Shown here: piece by piece, positions 27,371 to 35,987 of the stretch
How positions within the stretch are numbered: position 1 is the stretch's first letter
Layout of the letters: each line of letters begins with the position of its first letter
Assembly: GCF_038784515.1 (NCBI RefSeq)
Contig: NZ_CP152376.1
Coordinates: 3,162,001-3,226,000, forward strand
Origin: Rhodoferax sp. GW822-FHT02A01
GTDB lineage: Bacteria; Pseudomonadota; Gammaproteobacteria; Burkholderiales; Burkholderiaceae_C
DNA length: 64,000 bases
Direction of reading: 5' to 3'
The notes under the pieces: generated by a model
Seen by the model: only the letters and a program-made list of their open reading frames with translations
The model's database searches: none
Told to the model about the DNA's origin: nothing
Made by a program: the position numbers and the translations under genes

Positions 27371-27404
27371 AAAAGCTTGCTACTTCAAGGTAGCGAGCTT
27401 TTTC
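27371..27404 (+). terminator. Rho-independent terminator, orphaned
   Basis: AAAAGCTTGCTAC (27371-27383) pairs with GTAGCGAGCTTTT (27390-27402) with one G-T pair, a 6-nt loop and a T-run. It closely resembles the tRNA terminator at 4046-4082, yet no RNA gene precedes it on this strand. Confidence 0.75.
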
Positions 27405-27522
27405 GATTTTGGCCTATATGCGCCATATGTGACATATAGAACAGACCGCCATGGCTGGTGCATTTAAAACCGGAAGGTGCGCGCATCAATCCGTGAAAGG
27501 CGCCAAAAGCAAGGTGGGTGGC

Positions 27523-27897
27523 ATGAATTTCAACCAAATGCGGGTCATTCTGGGTGTATCCAGTCTCAAGGCCTATGTGACGGCGCCCAAGGAGTTCCAC
27601 GTGATCGGGATCGTGCGCTTGGGTCAGGAGTATGGGCTGTTGGCTACCGATGCCAGTGGCGTCTACTTTCGCGTCAACGGCTCCGTGGTTCAGGAGCTGG
27701 ACGGTGGCAGGGTGCGGCGGGCGATTGACTATGCGTATGGGGAAGGAGGGCGATTTGCCGCAAGCGGGCCTCACTCTGCCATGCAGCCTGCCCCCGTCGT
27801 GGCCACCAAGGTGTCCATCCGAAAGCACCGACAGATCACTGAGGGTGCGTCGCAGAGGGCCACTGCAGAGATGGAGTCCTCTGCAAGTAGCTCCTGA
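27523..27897 (+). CDS. Hypothetical protein
   Basis: About 124 residues from the ATG at 27523, which has GGTGGG upstream; the frame is open from 27451. I do not recognise the family. The N-terminal 75 residues (VILGVSSLKAYVTAPKEFHVIGIVRLG, then YGLLATDASGVYFRVNGSVVQEL) alternate hydrophobic and polar residues, like a small beta-rich domain. The C-terminus is basic and then Ser/Thr rich, probably disordered. There is no signal peptide. It stands alone between a terminator and csbD. Confidence 0.5.
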   Translation: MNFNQMRVILGVSSLKAYVTAPKEFHVIGIVRLGQEYGLLATDASGVYFRVNGSVVQELDGGRVRRAIDYAYGEGGRFAASGPHSAMQPAPVVATKVSIRKHRQITEGASQRATAEMESSASSS

Positions 27898-27954
27898 TCG
27901 GCGCGTGAGAAAGAAGGCGCTTACGGCGCCTTGGGATGAAGGCGCACGCTGTGT

Positions 27955-28161
27955 TTAAGGTCGCTTGCTGGCGTGTTTCACCGCATCTGTGAGGTCCTTG
28001 ACGCCTTCTTTGGCGTTTCCGATGGCCTTTTCCGCGTTGCCAACGATCTGTTTCTGCAAACCTTTGGCTTGCATCTCCTTGTTGTCGAGTGCCTTGCCGG
28101 CGGCTTCCTGCACCTTACCTGTGAGGTCCTTGGCGCTACCTTTGATCTGTTCCTTGTTCAT
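27955..28161 (-). CDS. CsbD-family small stress protein
   Basis: 68 residues, the family's normal size. It opens MNKEQIKGSAKDLTGKVQEA, the classic CsbD start, and continues with lysine- and alanine-rich amphipathic helix (GNAEKAIGNAKEGVKDLTDAVK). CsbD proteins are abundant, hydrophilic and induced in general or stationary stress; their molecular role is unknown. It is monocistronic, with an intergenic stretch of about 165 nt upstream. Confidence 0.93.
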   Translation of the reverse strand: MNKEQIKGSAKDLTGKVQEAAGKALDNKEMQAKGLQKQIVGNAEKAIGNAKEGVKDLTDAVKHASKRP

Positions 28162-28328
28162 ACTGGCTTTCTTGAAAGTGAATGGGAGTGCTGTGTGTGC
28201 CTGGGCATCACAGGGGTCATGCTAGGGTTTGCAAGACCATCCTTCCGTGCGCGGTCACACATAAGCCGCAGCAATCGGGCGCCGGCGTCGTAACCGGCGT
28301 GCCGCGCGGACCTGACGCTCCAAAGTTC

Positions 28329-29516
28329 TCAGTGGCTCTGTGGTTTGGCCAGCAAGGCCATCAGTGCCAGCCCGCATAGCGCGGCACTGCCGTAGAACGT
28401 GAAAGCTGCACCATAGGTATCCCATAGCCAGCCGGCTAGCGTACTCGCTATCAACATGGCGATACCGCTGAGCAGGTTGAAAAAGCCGAAGGCCGTGCCA
28501 CGCAAGTCGGCTGGCGCAGTATCGGCCACCATGGTAGCGAGCAGTCCCTGGGTGATGGCCATGTGAATCCCCCAGAGAGCGATACCTGCAGCCAGTGCAA
28601 ACCAATGGGTACTCCAGGCCAACACCAAGTCTGCGCCAACCATCACCAGCAGGCCTGCAGCCAGCAATAGGTTGTGGTTCAGCCGGTCAGACAATTTTCC
28701 GAAGGGATAGGCGCATGCCGCGTACACCACGTTCATGGCCACCATGACCAGCGGAATCCAGGCTATGGCAATACCGGATTGCTGAGCGCGCAGCACCAGG
28801 AACGCTTCACTGAAGCGTGCCAACGTGAACGCAAACCCAATGCCTACGGTCCACCAATAGGCACTGCTTAGACGCCTCAGATTGACGGTAGAAACAGGAT
28901 TGCTGCGTTGACCGTGGTTGGACGAAACCGGTTCACGAATGCCTAGGCAGAGCAGGGCAACTGCCATCAGGCCGGGTATCACGGCAACCCAGAACACTGC
29001 GCGAAAGTCGTTGGCCCAGAGGAGCATCAGACCCACGGCAAGAAGCGGTCCCATGAACGCGCCCACAGTGTCCAGCGCCTGGCGCAAGCCAAACGCAGCG
29101 CCGCGCAGCTGGGCAGGCGCGATATCGGCCACCAGGGCATCACGTGGGGCGCCCCGTATCCCTTTGCCAACGCGGTCCAGCAATCGTGCGGTAATCACGA
29201 TGCCGGTAGAGGACGCCATGGCAAATAGCGGTTTGGTGAGCGCCCCCAGCGCATAGCCGGCAACGGCCAGCGCCTTGCGTTTGCCAAGGTAGTCGCTGAT
29301 GACGCCGGAGAACACCTTGACGATGAGTGCTGTGCTCTCGGCCAGGCCTTCAATCAGCCCGACGGTCAGTGTCGAAGTGCCCAGCACGGTCACCATGAAT
29401 AGTGGCAACAGGCTGTGAATCATCTCGGACGAGATGTCCATGAGCATGCTCACGCCGCCCAGCACCCAGATGCCCGCGGGCATCTGCTTCAGTATGCTGG
29501 TTTTGCCTGCAGCCAC
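28329..29516 (-). CDS. MFS transporter
   Basis: 395 residues with twelve predicted helices. Major facilitator marks are present: the loop SDYLGKRKALAVAGYALGAL between helices 2 and 3, and DRVGKGIRGAPRDALVADIA, which is typical of a group annotated as MFS exporters of unknown substrate. Its repeat in the second half is KLSDRLNHNLLL. Substrate cannot be told. Its stop is followed closely by nothing else on this strand; the CDF exporter lies 9 nt upstream on the same strand, so the two probably share a transcript, which hints at metal or toxicant efflux (inference). Confidence 0.85.
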   Translation of the reverse strand: MAAGKTSILKQMPAGIWVLGGVSMLMDISSEMIHSLLPLFMVTVLGTSTLTVGLIEGLAESTALIVKVFSGVISDYLGKRKALAVAGYALGALTKPLFAMASSTGIVITARLLDRVGKGIRGAPRDALVADIAPAQLRGAAFGLRQALDTVGAFMGPLLAVGLMLLWANDFRAVFWVAVIPGLMAVALLCLGIREPVSSNHGQRSNPVSTVNLRRLSSAYWWTVGIGFAFTLARFSEAFLVLRAQQSGIAIAWIPLVMVAMNVVYAACAYPFGKLSDRLNHNLLLAAGLLVMVGADLVLAWSTHWFALAAGIALWGIHMAITQGLLATMVADTAPADLRGTAFGFFNLLSGIAMLIASTLAGWLWDTYGAAFTFYGSAALCGLALMALLAKPQSH

Positions 29517-29525
29517 AGTGGTGAC

Positions 29526-30497
29526 TCAGGCAGCGGTTGGTGGGTAACGAAGCACTTCAATGGTGGCATGCACGATTTCTTCGTGCACAGCCAGACGCTC
29601 CCGGATATGGCTGGGCGTGAGGTCTGGGTCCTGGGTGACCACGCTTACAGCACAGGCATAAACGCTTTTGCCTACGCGCCAGACATGCAGGTCGGTAATG
29701 CGTGTCTGTGCCTGCGCGTCTTCGGCCAGTTCCACCACTTCGCGTATTTCCTGCACCACGGGGTGGTCCATTTCACGGTCCAGCAGCACCTTTGCAGTCT
29801 CTGCCAACAAGCCCTTGGCCCATACGGCTACCAGTACCGCGCCCAGAAGCCCCATGACCGGGTCCAGCCACGACCAGCCCAGTACCCAGCCGCCAATGAG
29901 TGCGGCAATGGCCAATACCGAAGTGGCTGCGTCGGCAATGACGTGAATGTAGGCGGACTTGAGGTTCAGGTCATGCGATCCGCCGTGCTCATGCGCGTGG
30001 TCGTGGTGATGATCGTGAGTGTGGTGAGAGTGATCGTGATGGTGTGCCTTGCCCAGGATGAGTGCGCAGACGATGTTGACCAGCAAGCCCAGCACGGCAA
30101 TGGCTATGGCTTCACGGTACTGAATGGGCTGGGGCGACAAAATACGCTCCACCGAGCCTACGACCATCAGCAACGCCACGCCCATCAGAAAAATGGCACT
30201 GGCAAAACCGCCCAGCACCTCAATCTTCCAAGTGCCGAAGGCAAAGCGGTTGTCCCGTGCATAGCGCCGCGCTGCAGAGTAGGCGAACGCACTCAGGCCA
30301 ATGGCGATGGCGTGGGAACTCATGTGCCAGCCATCCGCCAGCAGGGCCATAGAGTTGTACCACCAGCCCGCGCCGATCTCGATCACCATCATGGCAGCGG
30401 TGATCCACATCACCAGCCGGGTGCTGCGTTCGGCCAGCGGATTGGTCTGGTCAAACACGTGGTCGTGCATCCACAGGGAGAGGTCAGTACTTTGCAT
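29526..30497 (-). CDS. dmeF: Cation diffusion facilitator metal exporter (DmeF-like)
   Basis: 323 residues from the ATG at 30497 with AAAGGA upstream; a start at 30542 is possible but lacks one. It has six membrane helices, the metal-site HxxxD-like pattern ADGWHMSSHAIAIG in helix 2 and HVIADAATSVLAI in helix 5. A long histidine-rich loop (HHHDHSHHTHDHHHDHAHEH) lies between helices 4 and 5. The C-terminal cytoplasmic domain ends the protein. DmeF-type exporters move cobalt, nickel, zinc or cadmium out of the cytoplasm by proton exchange. The closeness of the MFS gene suggests co-transcription. The exact metal is not readable from sequence. Confidence 0.9.
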   Translation of the reverse strand: MQSTDLSLWMHDHVFDQTNPLAERSTRLVMWITAAMMVIEIGAGWWYNSMALLADGWHMSSHAIAIGLSAFAYSAARRYARDNRFAFGTWKIEVLGGFASAIFLMGVALLMVVGSVERILSPQPIQYREAIAIAVLGLLVNIVCALILGKAHHHDHSHHTHDHHHDHAHEHGGSHDLNLKSAYIHVIADAATSVLAIAALIGGWVLGWSWLDPVMGLLGAVLVAVWAKGLLAETAKVLLDREMDHPVVQEIREVVELAEDAQAQTRITDLHVWRVGKSVYACAVSVVTQDPDLTPSHIRERLAVHEEIVHATIEVLRYPPTAA

Positions 30498-30583
30498 AAA
30501 GGCGTCCTTTGTGGACCATTGTGCCACCCGAGGGTTTTGCAAGGCTTAAAAGCCGGAAATCTTGTGCTATACTTCGAGGCTTA

Positions 30584-30660
30584 GCGGCTGTAGCTCAGTT
30601 GGATAGAGTACTTGGCTACGAACCAAGGGGTCGTGGGTTCAATTCCTGCCAGCCGCACCA
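30584..30660 (+). tRNA. tRNA-Arg (ACG)
   Basis: A complete cloverleaf of 77 nt including the encoded CCA: acceptor GCGGCTG/CAGCCGC, D-arm with GCTCAGTTGGATAGAGT, anticodon arm CTTGG-CTACGAA-CCAAG (anticodon ACG, read as ICG), variable loop GGGTC, and T-arm GTGGG-TTCAATT-CCTGC. It is followed at once by a terminator. Confidence 0.98.
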
Positions 30661-30667
30661 AACGACA

Positions 30668-30699
30668 AGCCCTGGAACAGCAATGTTCCAGGGCTTTTT
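30668..30699 (+). terminator. Terminator of tRNA-Arg
   Basis: AGCCCTGGAACA (30668-30679) pairs perfectly with TGTTCCAGGGCT (30684-30695) around a GCAA tetraloop and runs into TTTT. The stem is 12 bp and starts 8 nt after the tRNA. Confidence 0.95.
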
Positions 30700-30850
30700 C
30701 GTTTCCGAAGCATGACGAAGCTTGGTCCTGCACTACCGCGTTCATCGCTAAGCCGTGAAAAGCGAGGATTTTTAACCTTTTTTTGGCGCAAGCCCAAAAA
30801 GGTATATCCGCCAGACTCTTGGTACCTCATCTCTTGGTAGGGAAGTCATC

Positions 30851-31027
30851 ATGGCCATCAATTCGGTAGGAAGTGCGGCACCTGTCAAACCCATTGTTCC
30901 CTTGGGTTCCAACGTGCCAGCGGCAAAGGCTGCCGAAAGCAAATTACCTTTCAGCAATTCGGAACCCAAGCCTGTAACCAACACGATGGGCCAGCCCCTC
31001 GGGCAGATGTTGAACACCAAGGCATAG
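30851..31027 (+). CDS. Small hypothetical protein, 58 residues
   Basis: Starts at ATG 30851 with GGGAAG upstream and ends at TAG 31025-31027. The sequence begins MAINSVGSAAPVKPIVPLGS and is rich in A, P, S and N, with no membrane helix or signal peptide. I do not recognise it. Its composition resembles that of the next small ORF, and both follow tRNA-Arg on the same strand. It may be an intrinsically disordered protein or a spurious frame. Confidence 0.4.
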   Translation: MAINSVGSAAPVKPIVPLGSNVPAAKAAESKLPFSNSEPKPVTNTMGQPLGQMLNTKA

Positions 31028-31176
31028 GTCTGCACTTGGTGGGTGTGATTGACTGAGCCAAGGCAAGATGTTCTGAAGCGATGCCTTGTTCTTCCTGTTT
31101 TGTTTAAGTCGGCTCAATGGAATGCCGATGTTAAAGATGGATGGAAGTTCGTATCCTTTACACCTATCCAAACGCT

Positions 31177-31554
31177 ATGGACATTCACAACGCTTCCAGC
31201 ATTGGCTCCTCTGGAAATCCAAGCCTTGTCGCAGGGGCAGCGGATCGCTCCAGCGCTTGGGCAGCGATTGGTGACAAGAGGTCTGCGGCTGTGGCTGCCA
31301 AGGCAAGCCCTCAGCCGGCCACTGTGGGTGATCAGGTCACGATCAGCGAAGAGGCGCAAAACAAACTGAAAGCGGAAACTGCTGGCACTGCGAATGCTGA
31401 CGCGCCGTCCGATATCAAGAAATTCGCCTACGGAGCACTGGGCCTGGATCGTCCGACGGCGGAGTCGGCAGCTCTCCCCAACGACAGCTTCACCTACGGG
31501 CGCTGGGCGTCAGCGGCGCTCACAACAGCCGCCATCGTATCTGTGCTCATTTGA
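31177..31554 (+). CDS. Small hypothetical protein, one C-terminal hydrophobic helix
   Basis: About 125 residues from ATG 31177; an upstream start at 31141 is possible and neither has a strong ribosome binding site. It begins MDIHNASSIGSSGNPSLVAG and has a long A/S/T/K-rich region with VTISEEAQNKLKAE, a phrase common in small flagellar-type or anti-sigma-like proteins of this group. It ends with a hydrophobic stretch SAALTTAAIVSVLI that could be a membrane tail. No family is recognised. Confidence 0.5.
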   Translation: MDIHNASSIGSSGNPSLVAGAADRSSAWAAIGDKRSAAVAAKASPQPATVGDQVTISEEAQNKLKAETAGTANADAPSDIKKFAYGALGLDRPTAESAALPNDSFTYGRWASAALTTAAIVSVLI

Positions 31555-31570
31555 CTGCGCTGGCAAGCAG

Positions 31571-31590
31571 ACTCCCGCGATGCGGGGAGT
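31571..31590. terminator. Weak terminator-like hairpin between convergent genes
   Basis: ACTCCCGC and GCGGGGAGT pair with one bulge around GAT. There is only a short T-run, so this is a tentative call; position between the small ORF and the convergent permease gene supports it. Confidence 0.35.
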
Positions 31591-31644
31591 TTGAAAACGG
31601 ACTCAGAAAGGTGGCCCCACTTTCTTGGCGCCACCTAGGTCAAC

Positions 31645-33180
31645 TTATTGCGCAGCAGGTTCCACGAATTCGGATTCGATTTCTTGCATGTGCGATTGGC
31701 GTTCCGCAATGCGTTTGCCAATGGGCGGGCCGGCAAAGGTCTTGCGCACGCCAAAGACGAACCAGATGAGGTTCAGCAGCACGATGAGTGCTACCGTCAC
31801 GTAGGCCACTTTTTCGTTGGGGGGTTGCATGCCCACATAGGCCAACACCAGTGCGCCAACAGTCCCGAACAGGGCAAACGGCTTGGACCACACGCCCAGG
31901 GTGAATGGGCCTTTTTTGGTCCAGCCCTTTCCTTCCACCAGGAAACCTGCGGCGATGGGCATGGCATAGGAGATGAACAGGAACACGGCAGAGCCAGCGC
32001 TGAGCACGGTGAAAGCATCGCCATACAGCGTGATGGAGATGGCCAGAATAGCGGTGACCCAGATGGCAGCGCCCGGAGTGCGTTGCACATGGTGCACTTG
32101 CCTGAGCAGACGCGAGCCGGGCAGGCCACCGTCACGGGCAAAGGCGTACATCATGCGAGAGCAGGAGGTCACTGCAGCCAGACCACATACGAAGTTGATG
32201 AAGAACATCAACACCTCGATGGTGACGCGCAGCGGCGTGGGGATGGGGGCAAGAATGGCTTCAAAGAATCCAGTGCCCATCTTCATGCCCGCAGTGATAT
32301 CGGGCATCACCAGCACAAAGCTGCACACCATTACGTAGCCGAACAGTACCGACCACAGCACCGAGCTGATGATGCCCTTGGGCACGTTCTTGGCGGCTTC
32401 GTGGGTTTCTTCGGCGGTGTGGGCCGAGGCGTCAAAACCGGTGATGGTGTAGGCGGTCAACAGCAGGCCAGAGAGAAAGGCCATGACCAGTGTCTGCTGC
32501 GGCCAGGCGCTGCCTTCCGTGCCGGTGAGGTTGGTGAAAGTGAACAGACGGCTGAAGTCCAGCTTGCCAGGTGCATAGGCAATCAGCGATACCACCAGAA
32601 CCACTGTCACCACAAAGATCAGATAGCCCGACAGGTCTGTGATGCGGCTGGCAATCTTGACAAAGCGGTGATTGAGCAGTGCCTGCAGGCCCGTGATCAC
32701 GGTCAGGAACAGGGTCTGGTGCATCCAACCCAACGACTCCGGTGCCACACCAAACATAGGCGCGATCAAGGTCTTGAAGAACGGGTCATAGGTGCCGAAG
32801 TTGATCGCCGCCACCACAAACACCAGACCCAGCAGGTTGAACCAGGCGGTTAGCCAGCCCCAGCCCTTGCCGCCCAGAATGGAGCCCCAGTGATACAGGC
32901 CGCCCGCAGTGGGGTAGGCCGATGCGATCTGCGCCATGGAGGCCGCAACAATCATGGCAAACAAACCACCCAGGGGCCAGCCAAGCCCGATGGATGCGCC
33001 ACCAGCGGCGGACAGACCCATCTGGAACGAAGTGATACCGCCCGAGAGAATGCAGATCAGCGAGAACGAAACCGCAAAGTTGGAGAAGCGGCCCATGCGC
33101 CGCGAGAGCTCCTGCGCATAGCCCATCTCATGAAGGAGTTTGACGTCCGGGTCCAGGGTTGTGGCAGCGTGAGTATTCAT
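31645..33180 (-). CDS. APC-family amino acid/amine permease
   Basis: 511 residues with twelve hydrophobic helices. The start region has the APC consensus FSNFAVSFSLICILSGGITSF and GGLYHWGSILGGKGWGWLTAWFN shortened here to its cores LISGG-like and YHWGS. AFTITGFDASAHTAEET-type sequence (TGFDASAHTAEETHEAA) is typical of the ACT subgroup that moves GABA, choline or ethanolamine-like amines. The ATG at 33180 has AGAAAGG upstream. It is 30 nt from an SDR gene on the same strand and near an EutR-like AraC regulator, so an amine or amino alcohol is the likely cargo (inference). Confidence 0.88.
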   Translation of the reverse strand: MNTHAATTLDPDVKLLHEMGYAQELSRRMGRFSNFAVSFSLICILSGGITSFQMGLSAAGGASIGLGWPLGGLFAMIVAASMAQIASAYPTAGGLYHWGSILGGKGWGWLTAWFNLLGLVFVVAAINFGTYDPFFKTLIAPMFGVAPESLGWMHQTLFLTVITGLQALLNHRFVKIASRITDLSGYLIFVVTVVLVVSLIAYAPGKLDFSRLFTFTNLTGTEGSAWPQQTLVMAFLSGLLLTAYTITGFDASAHTAEETHEAAKNVPKGIISSVLWSVLFGYVMVCSFVLVMPDITAGMKMGTGFFEAILAPIPTPLRVTIEVLMFFINFVCGLAAVTSCSRMMYAFARDGGLPGSRLLRQVHHVQRTPGAAIWVTAILAISITLYGDAFTVLSAGSAVFLFISYAMPIAAGFLVEGKGWTKKGPFTLGVWSKPFALFGTVGALVLAYVGMQPPNEKVAYVTVALIVLLNLIWFVFGVRKTFAGPPIGKRIAERQSHMQEIESEFVEPAAQ

Positions 33181-33210
33181 TGACAAGCCTTTCTGCAAGT
33201 GTGGAAAAAA

Positions 33211-33978
33211 TTAAGCTGCGGTAAAGCAGTTATCGACGAAGAGATGGGCGCCGTTGACGAAGCTCGCATCGTCACTGGCAAGGAACAGTGCAGCCTTGGC
33301 AACCTCTTCGGGTTGGCACAGGCGGCCTTGCTGAACGGAGAGAGCGTCCACGGTGGCGTCAAAGCCGTGCTCCGCCAGCGCCTTGATTTCGCGTTGCCCG
33401 TGGGGCGTATCGATGAAGCCCGGACACACCGCATTGCAGCGGATGCCGCGGTCCCGGTATTCCACTGCCACGGCGCGCGCCAGCATGGCGCAGGCTCCCT
33501 TGGTCATGCAATACAGCACTTCCAGTGGAGTGGCTGCCACAGATGAAATGGACGCCGTGCAGACAATGCTGCCTTTGCCGGCAGCCAGCATCTGCGGCAA
33601 CACCGCGCGCGTCACCATGAACATGCTCTTGACGTTGATGTCCATGAGCCGGTCGTAGTCTTCATCGGTGGTGTCCAGAAAGGGTTTCACAATAATGGTG
33701 CCCGCATGGTTGAACAGCACAGAGATGGGGCCGAAGTGCGCCTGTGCGCCCGCCACGGCCTGCTCCACTTGCTCACGCTGCGATACATCCGCGTGAAAAA
33801 ATGCAGCCTCTCCGCCTGCTTGCAGGATTTGGGCCACCACCGCTTCGCCAGCGGGCGCGTTGATGTCCATTACCGCAACGCGTGCGCCTTCTGCTGCAAA
33901 CAGCAACGATGCTGCGCCGCCAGCGCCTGTAGCGCCTCCTGAAATAAGGGCAACCTTGCCCGCCAATCTACCTGCCAT
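33211..33978 (-). CDS. SDR-family oxidoreductase
   Basis: 255 residues, classical SDR with a changed glycine motif (SGGATGAGGAAS), D in VMDINAPAG for NAD(H), NHAG in place of NNAG, and the catalytic S...Y...K as TASISSVAATPLEVLYCMTKGA. The start of the substrate loop is PGFIDTPHGQREI. The substrate is unknown. It forms an apparent two-gene operon with the permease downstream and is divergent from the AraC-type regulator at 34119, so regulator, dehydrogenase and carrier probably form one catabolic unit. Confidence 0.85.
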   Translation of the reverse strand: MAGRLAGKVALISGGATGAGGAASLLFAAEGARVAVMDINAPAGEAVVAQILQAGGEAAFFHADVSQREQVEQAVAGAQAHFGPISVLFNHAGTIIVKPFLDTTDEDYDRLMDINVKSMFMVTRAVLPQMLAAGKGSIVCTASISSVAATPLEVLYCMTKGACAMLARAVAVEYRDRGIRCNAVCPGFIDTPHGQREIKALAEHGFDATVDALSVQQGRLCQPEEVAKAALFLASDDASFVNGAHLFVDNCFTAA

Positions 33979-34118
33979 GTATACGTTCCTCAGAGGGGTG
34001 AACCGATGTGTTGAACGCAGTTTAGGAATAGCGGGTTTTCCGCACTATCCCGGATTGGCAAAAAAATTGCTTAATTGCCCGGGCCCGAATTCAATGTTCC
34101 CGACAGACTGGAGCCGCC

Positions 34119-35162
34119 TTGACTACCAACCTTGCACCCCAGCCCAATCCGGGGCATTTCCAGACCTTCCAGTGCAACGATACGCACCAACAAGCGGCCA
34201 TGCTGCAGGCCTGGAACCAGTCGTACTGCCAGTTGTCGGCAGGCCACTTTGAAGGCAGTGTGACCGAGATCGATACGGGTGCCGTGCGAGTCATTGTGGA
34301 GCGGCTCAACCGTGCGGTGCTACAGCGTGGTGCGTTGTCACCCGACTGCATCGCAATCGGTGTGCCGCTGCAGTTGCATGGACACGCGCGCCTGTGCGGA
34401 CACGTCAGCCATGTCAATGGACTGCATATTTTTTCGGGCAACAGCGGCTTTGAATTCTTGTCGCCCGAGCGGCATCTGGTGGTGGATATCGAGTTTTATC
34501 CGCAGCGCTTTGCCAACCCGGCCCTGCGCAGGAGTCTGGATCGCATTGCCGCGCGATTGGGGAACCAGTCGACCGTGCTGGACCTTCCTGCGCAGCGCAT
34601 GGAAGCAACGCGAAACACTTTGCGCACGATGCTGGAAGCAGTAGCCGCTTCCCCCAATCTGCTGCACAACGCGGCGGTACGCCAGGCATTTGAGAAGTCG
34701 TTGGTGTATGCGCTGTCGGACCTGCTGGAAGTCGATGCACATATTGCAGGCGCACCAGAGTGCAACCCGCCGCGCAGCTGGCGCCTGGCGCAGGCGGCCC
34801 GCTCACACATCGAACAGACGTCGCGGGATTGCCCGCTTTCAGTGGCTGAGCTGGTCGCAGCATTGGACGTCAGCCGACGCAATCTGCAGTACGCGTTCCA
34901 GGACGCGCTGGGTATCAATCCCGCCAGCTACCTGCGGGTGGAGCGGCTCAACCGTGTGCGCCGCGTGCTGGGTGATGCCCAGTCGGTAACCGAGGCTGCA
35001 ACACGATTCGGTTTCTGGCACTTCGGCCACTTTGCGACGGAATATCGCTCCTTGTTTGGCGAACTTCCTTCCGAAACCTTCCGACGTCGCAGAGGTGTGT
35101 CTGCAATGGAACCATCTTCGACAAGCGTGGCTGCCCGACCGCCAGGCGGATGGCTGAATTGA
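34119..35162 (+). CDS. AraC-family regulator, EutR-like
   Basis: 347 residues. The C-terminal AraC/XylS double helix-turn-helix (about 225-325) includes CPLSVAELVAALDVSRRNLQYAFQDALG and ATRFGFWHFGHFATEYRSLFGELPS. The N-terminal part (LQAWNQSYCQLSAGHFEGSVTEI, then LHIFSGNSGFEFLSP) looks like the effector domain of EutR, the ethanolamine regulator. The likely start is the TTG at 34119 with GGAG six nucleotides before it; the nearby ATG at 34094 is out of frame. It is divergent from the SDR and permease genes, with a shared region of about 140 nt. Ethanolamine or another amino alcohol is a fair guess, but no eutBC genes are visible here. Confidence 0.85.
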   Translation: MTTNLAPQPNPGHFQTFQCNDTHQQAAMLQAWNQSYCQLSAGHFEGSVTEIDTGAVRVIVERLNRAVLQRGALSPDCIAIGVPLQLHGHARLCGHVSHVNGLHIFSGNSGFEFLSPERHLVVDIEFYPQRFANPALRRSLDRIAARLGNQSTVLDLPAQRMEATRNTLRTMLEAVAASPNLLHNAAVRQAFEKSLVYALSDLLEVDAHIAGAPECNPPRSWRLAQAARSHIEQTSRDCPLSVAELVAALDVSRRNLQYAFQDALGINPASYLRVERLNRVRRVLGDAQSVTEAATRFGFWHFGHFATEYRSLFGELPSETFRRRRGVSAMEPSSTSVAARPPGGWLN

Positions 35163-35219
35163 TGGCGTAACTTTCGTACGAGCTGAACCACCTGCAGTAG
35201 CAGGAGGTGTTCCAGCACT

Positions 35220-35987
35220 ATGATCGTCCCAATTACTGGGAACGCGAGCACGCAAAGGAAACCATTGCACCCTAGAACAACCAGGCGACGCACTGTGGCG
35301 GTCCATACGGAGCAACACCGTATGGACCGCATCGGTTGGCTGCGCGCCGCGGTGCTGGGGGCCAATGATGGCATCGTGTCCACGGCCAGCCTGATGGTCG
35401 GTGTTGCCGCGGCACATGCATCCATGCAGAACATCGTGTTGTCGGGCGTGGCCGGCCTGGTGGCGGGTGCCATGTCGATGGCAGCCGGTGAATATGTGTC
35501 GGTCCATTCGCAGGCGGATACCGAACAGGCGGACCTTGCGCGGGAACGCTCTGAGTTGCAGACTGACCCGGTGGCCGAGTTGAAGGAGCTGGAAAACATC
35601 TACATTGCTCGCGGCGTAGAAGCCTCGCTTGCTTCGCAGGTGGCTCGGCAACTGATGCAGCACGATGCACTGGGCGCGCATGCGCGAGACGAACTGGGCA
35701 TCACGCAGATCGTGTCCGCGCGACCGGTTCAGGCGGCCCTTGCTTCAGCGGCCAGTTTTGCGGTGGGCGCTGCCTTGCCGTTGCTGGTGGCAGTAGTCGC
35801 CCCCAGGGACGCCCTGGTTCTGTGGATCGCCTGCACCGCGCTGGCATTTCTGGCCTGCATGGGCGCCATCGCTGCGCGTATCGGTGCGGTCAGCCCCTTC
35901 ATCAGTGTGGTGCGCGTCACGTTCTGGGGTGCGCTTGCCATCGCGGTGACTGCCGGGGTGGGCTCACTGTTCGGCGTGACGGCCTGA
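35220..35987 (+). CDS. VIT1/CCC1-family iron/manganese transporter
   Basis: 255 residues. The core ([20 protein letters not shown], then [20 protein letters not shown]) is the VIT signature, followed by a cytoplasmic helical part rich in glutamate ([14 protein letters not shown]) and three more membrane helices. VIT proteins move Fe2+ or Mn2+ out of the cytosol. The ATG at 35220 has AGGAGG but a long 12-nt spacer; the first 35 residues are not hydrophobic and the family-like part begins near residue 35. A perfect 13-bp inverted repeat lies within this N-terminal coding stretch. The 3' end overlaps the convergent chemoreceptor gene by 24 nt. Confidence 0.9.
   Translation: MIVPITGNASTQRKPLHPRTTRRRTVAVHTEQHRMDRIGWLRAAVLGANDGIVSTASLMVGVAAAHASMQNIVLSGVAGLVAGAMSMAAGEYVSVHSQADTEQADLARERSELQTDPVAELKELENIYIARGVEASLASQVARQLMQHDALGAHARDELGITQIVSARPVQAALASAASFAVGAALPLLVAVVAPRDALVLWIACTALAFLACMGAIAARIGAVSPFISVVRVTFWGALAIAVTAGVGSLFGVTA
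35298..35330. repeat. 13-bp perfect inverted repeat inside the VIT-type gene
   Basis: GCGGTCCATACGG (35298-35310) and CCGTATGGACCGC (35318-35330) are perfect complements around a 7-nt loop. In the message this would be a very stable hairpin about 80 nt into the gene and just before the conserved part of the protein. Confidence 0.75.

Noticed and set aside
28278..28300. CGCCGG...CCGGCG hairpin downstream of the MFS gene considered as terminator
   Set aside because: Short 6-bp stem and no T-run on either strand.
31648..32853. Long plus-strand frame opposite the APC permease
   Set aside because: Histidine/glutamine/glycine-rich shadow translation of a membrane-protein gene; no start signal.
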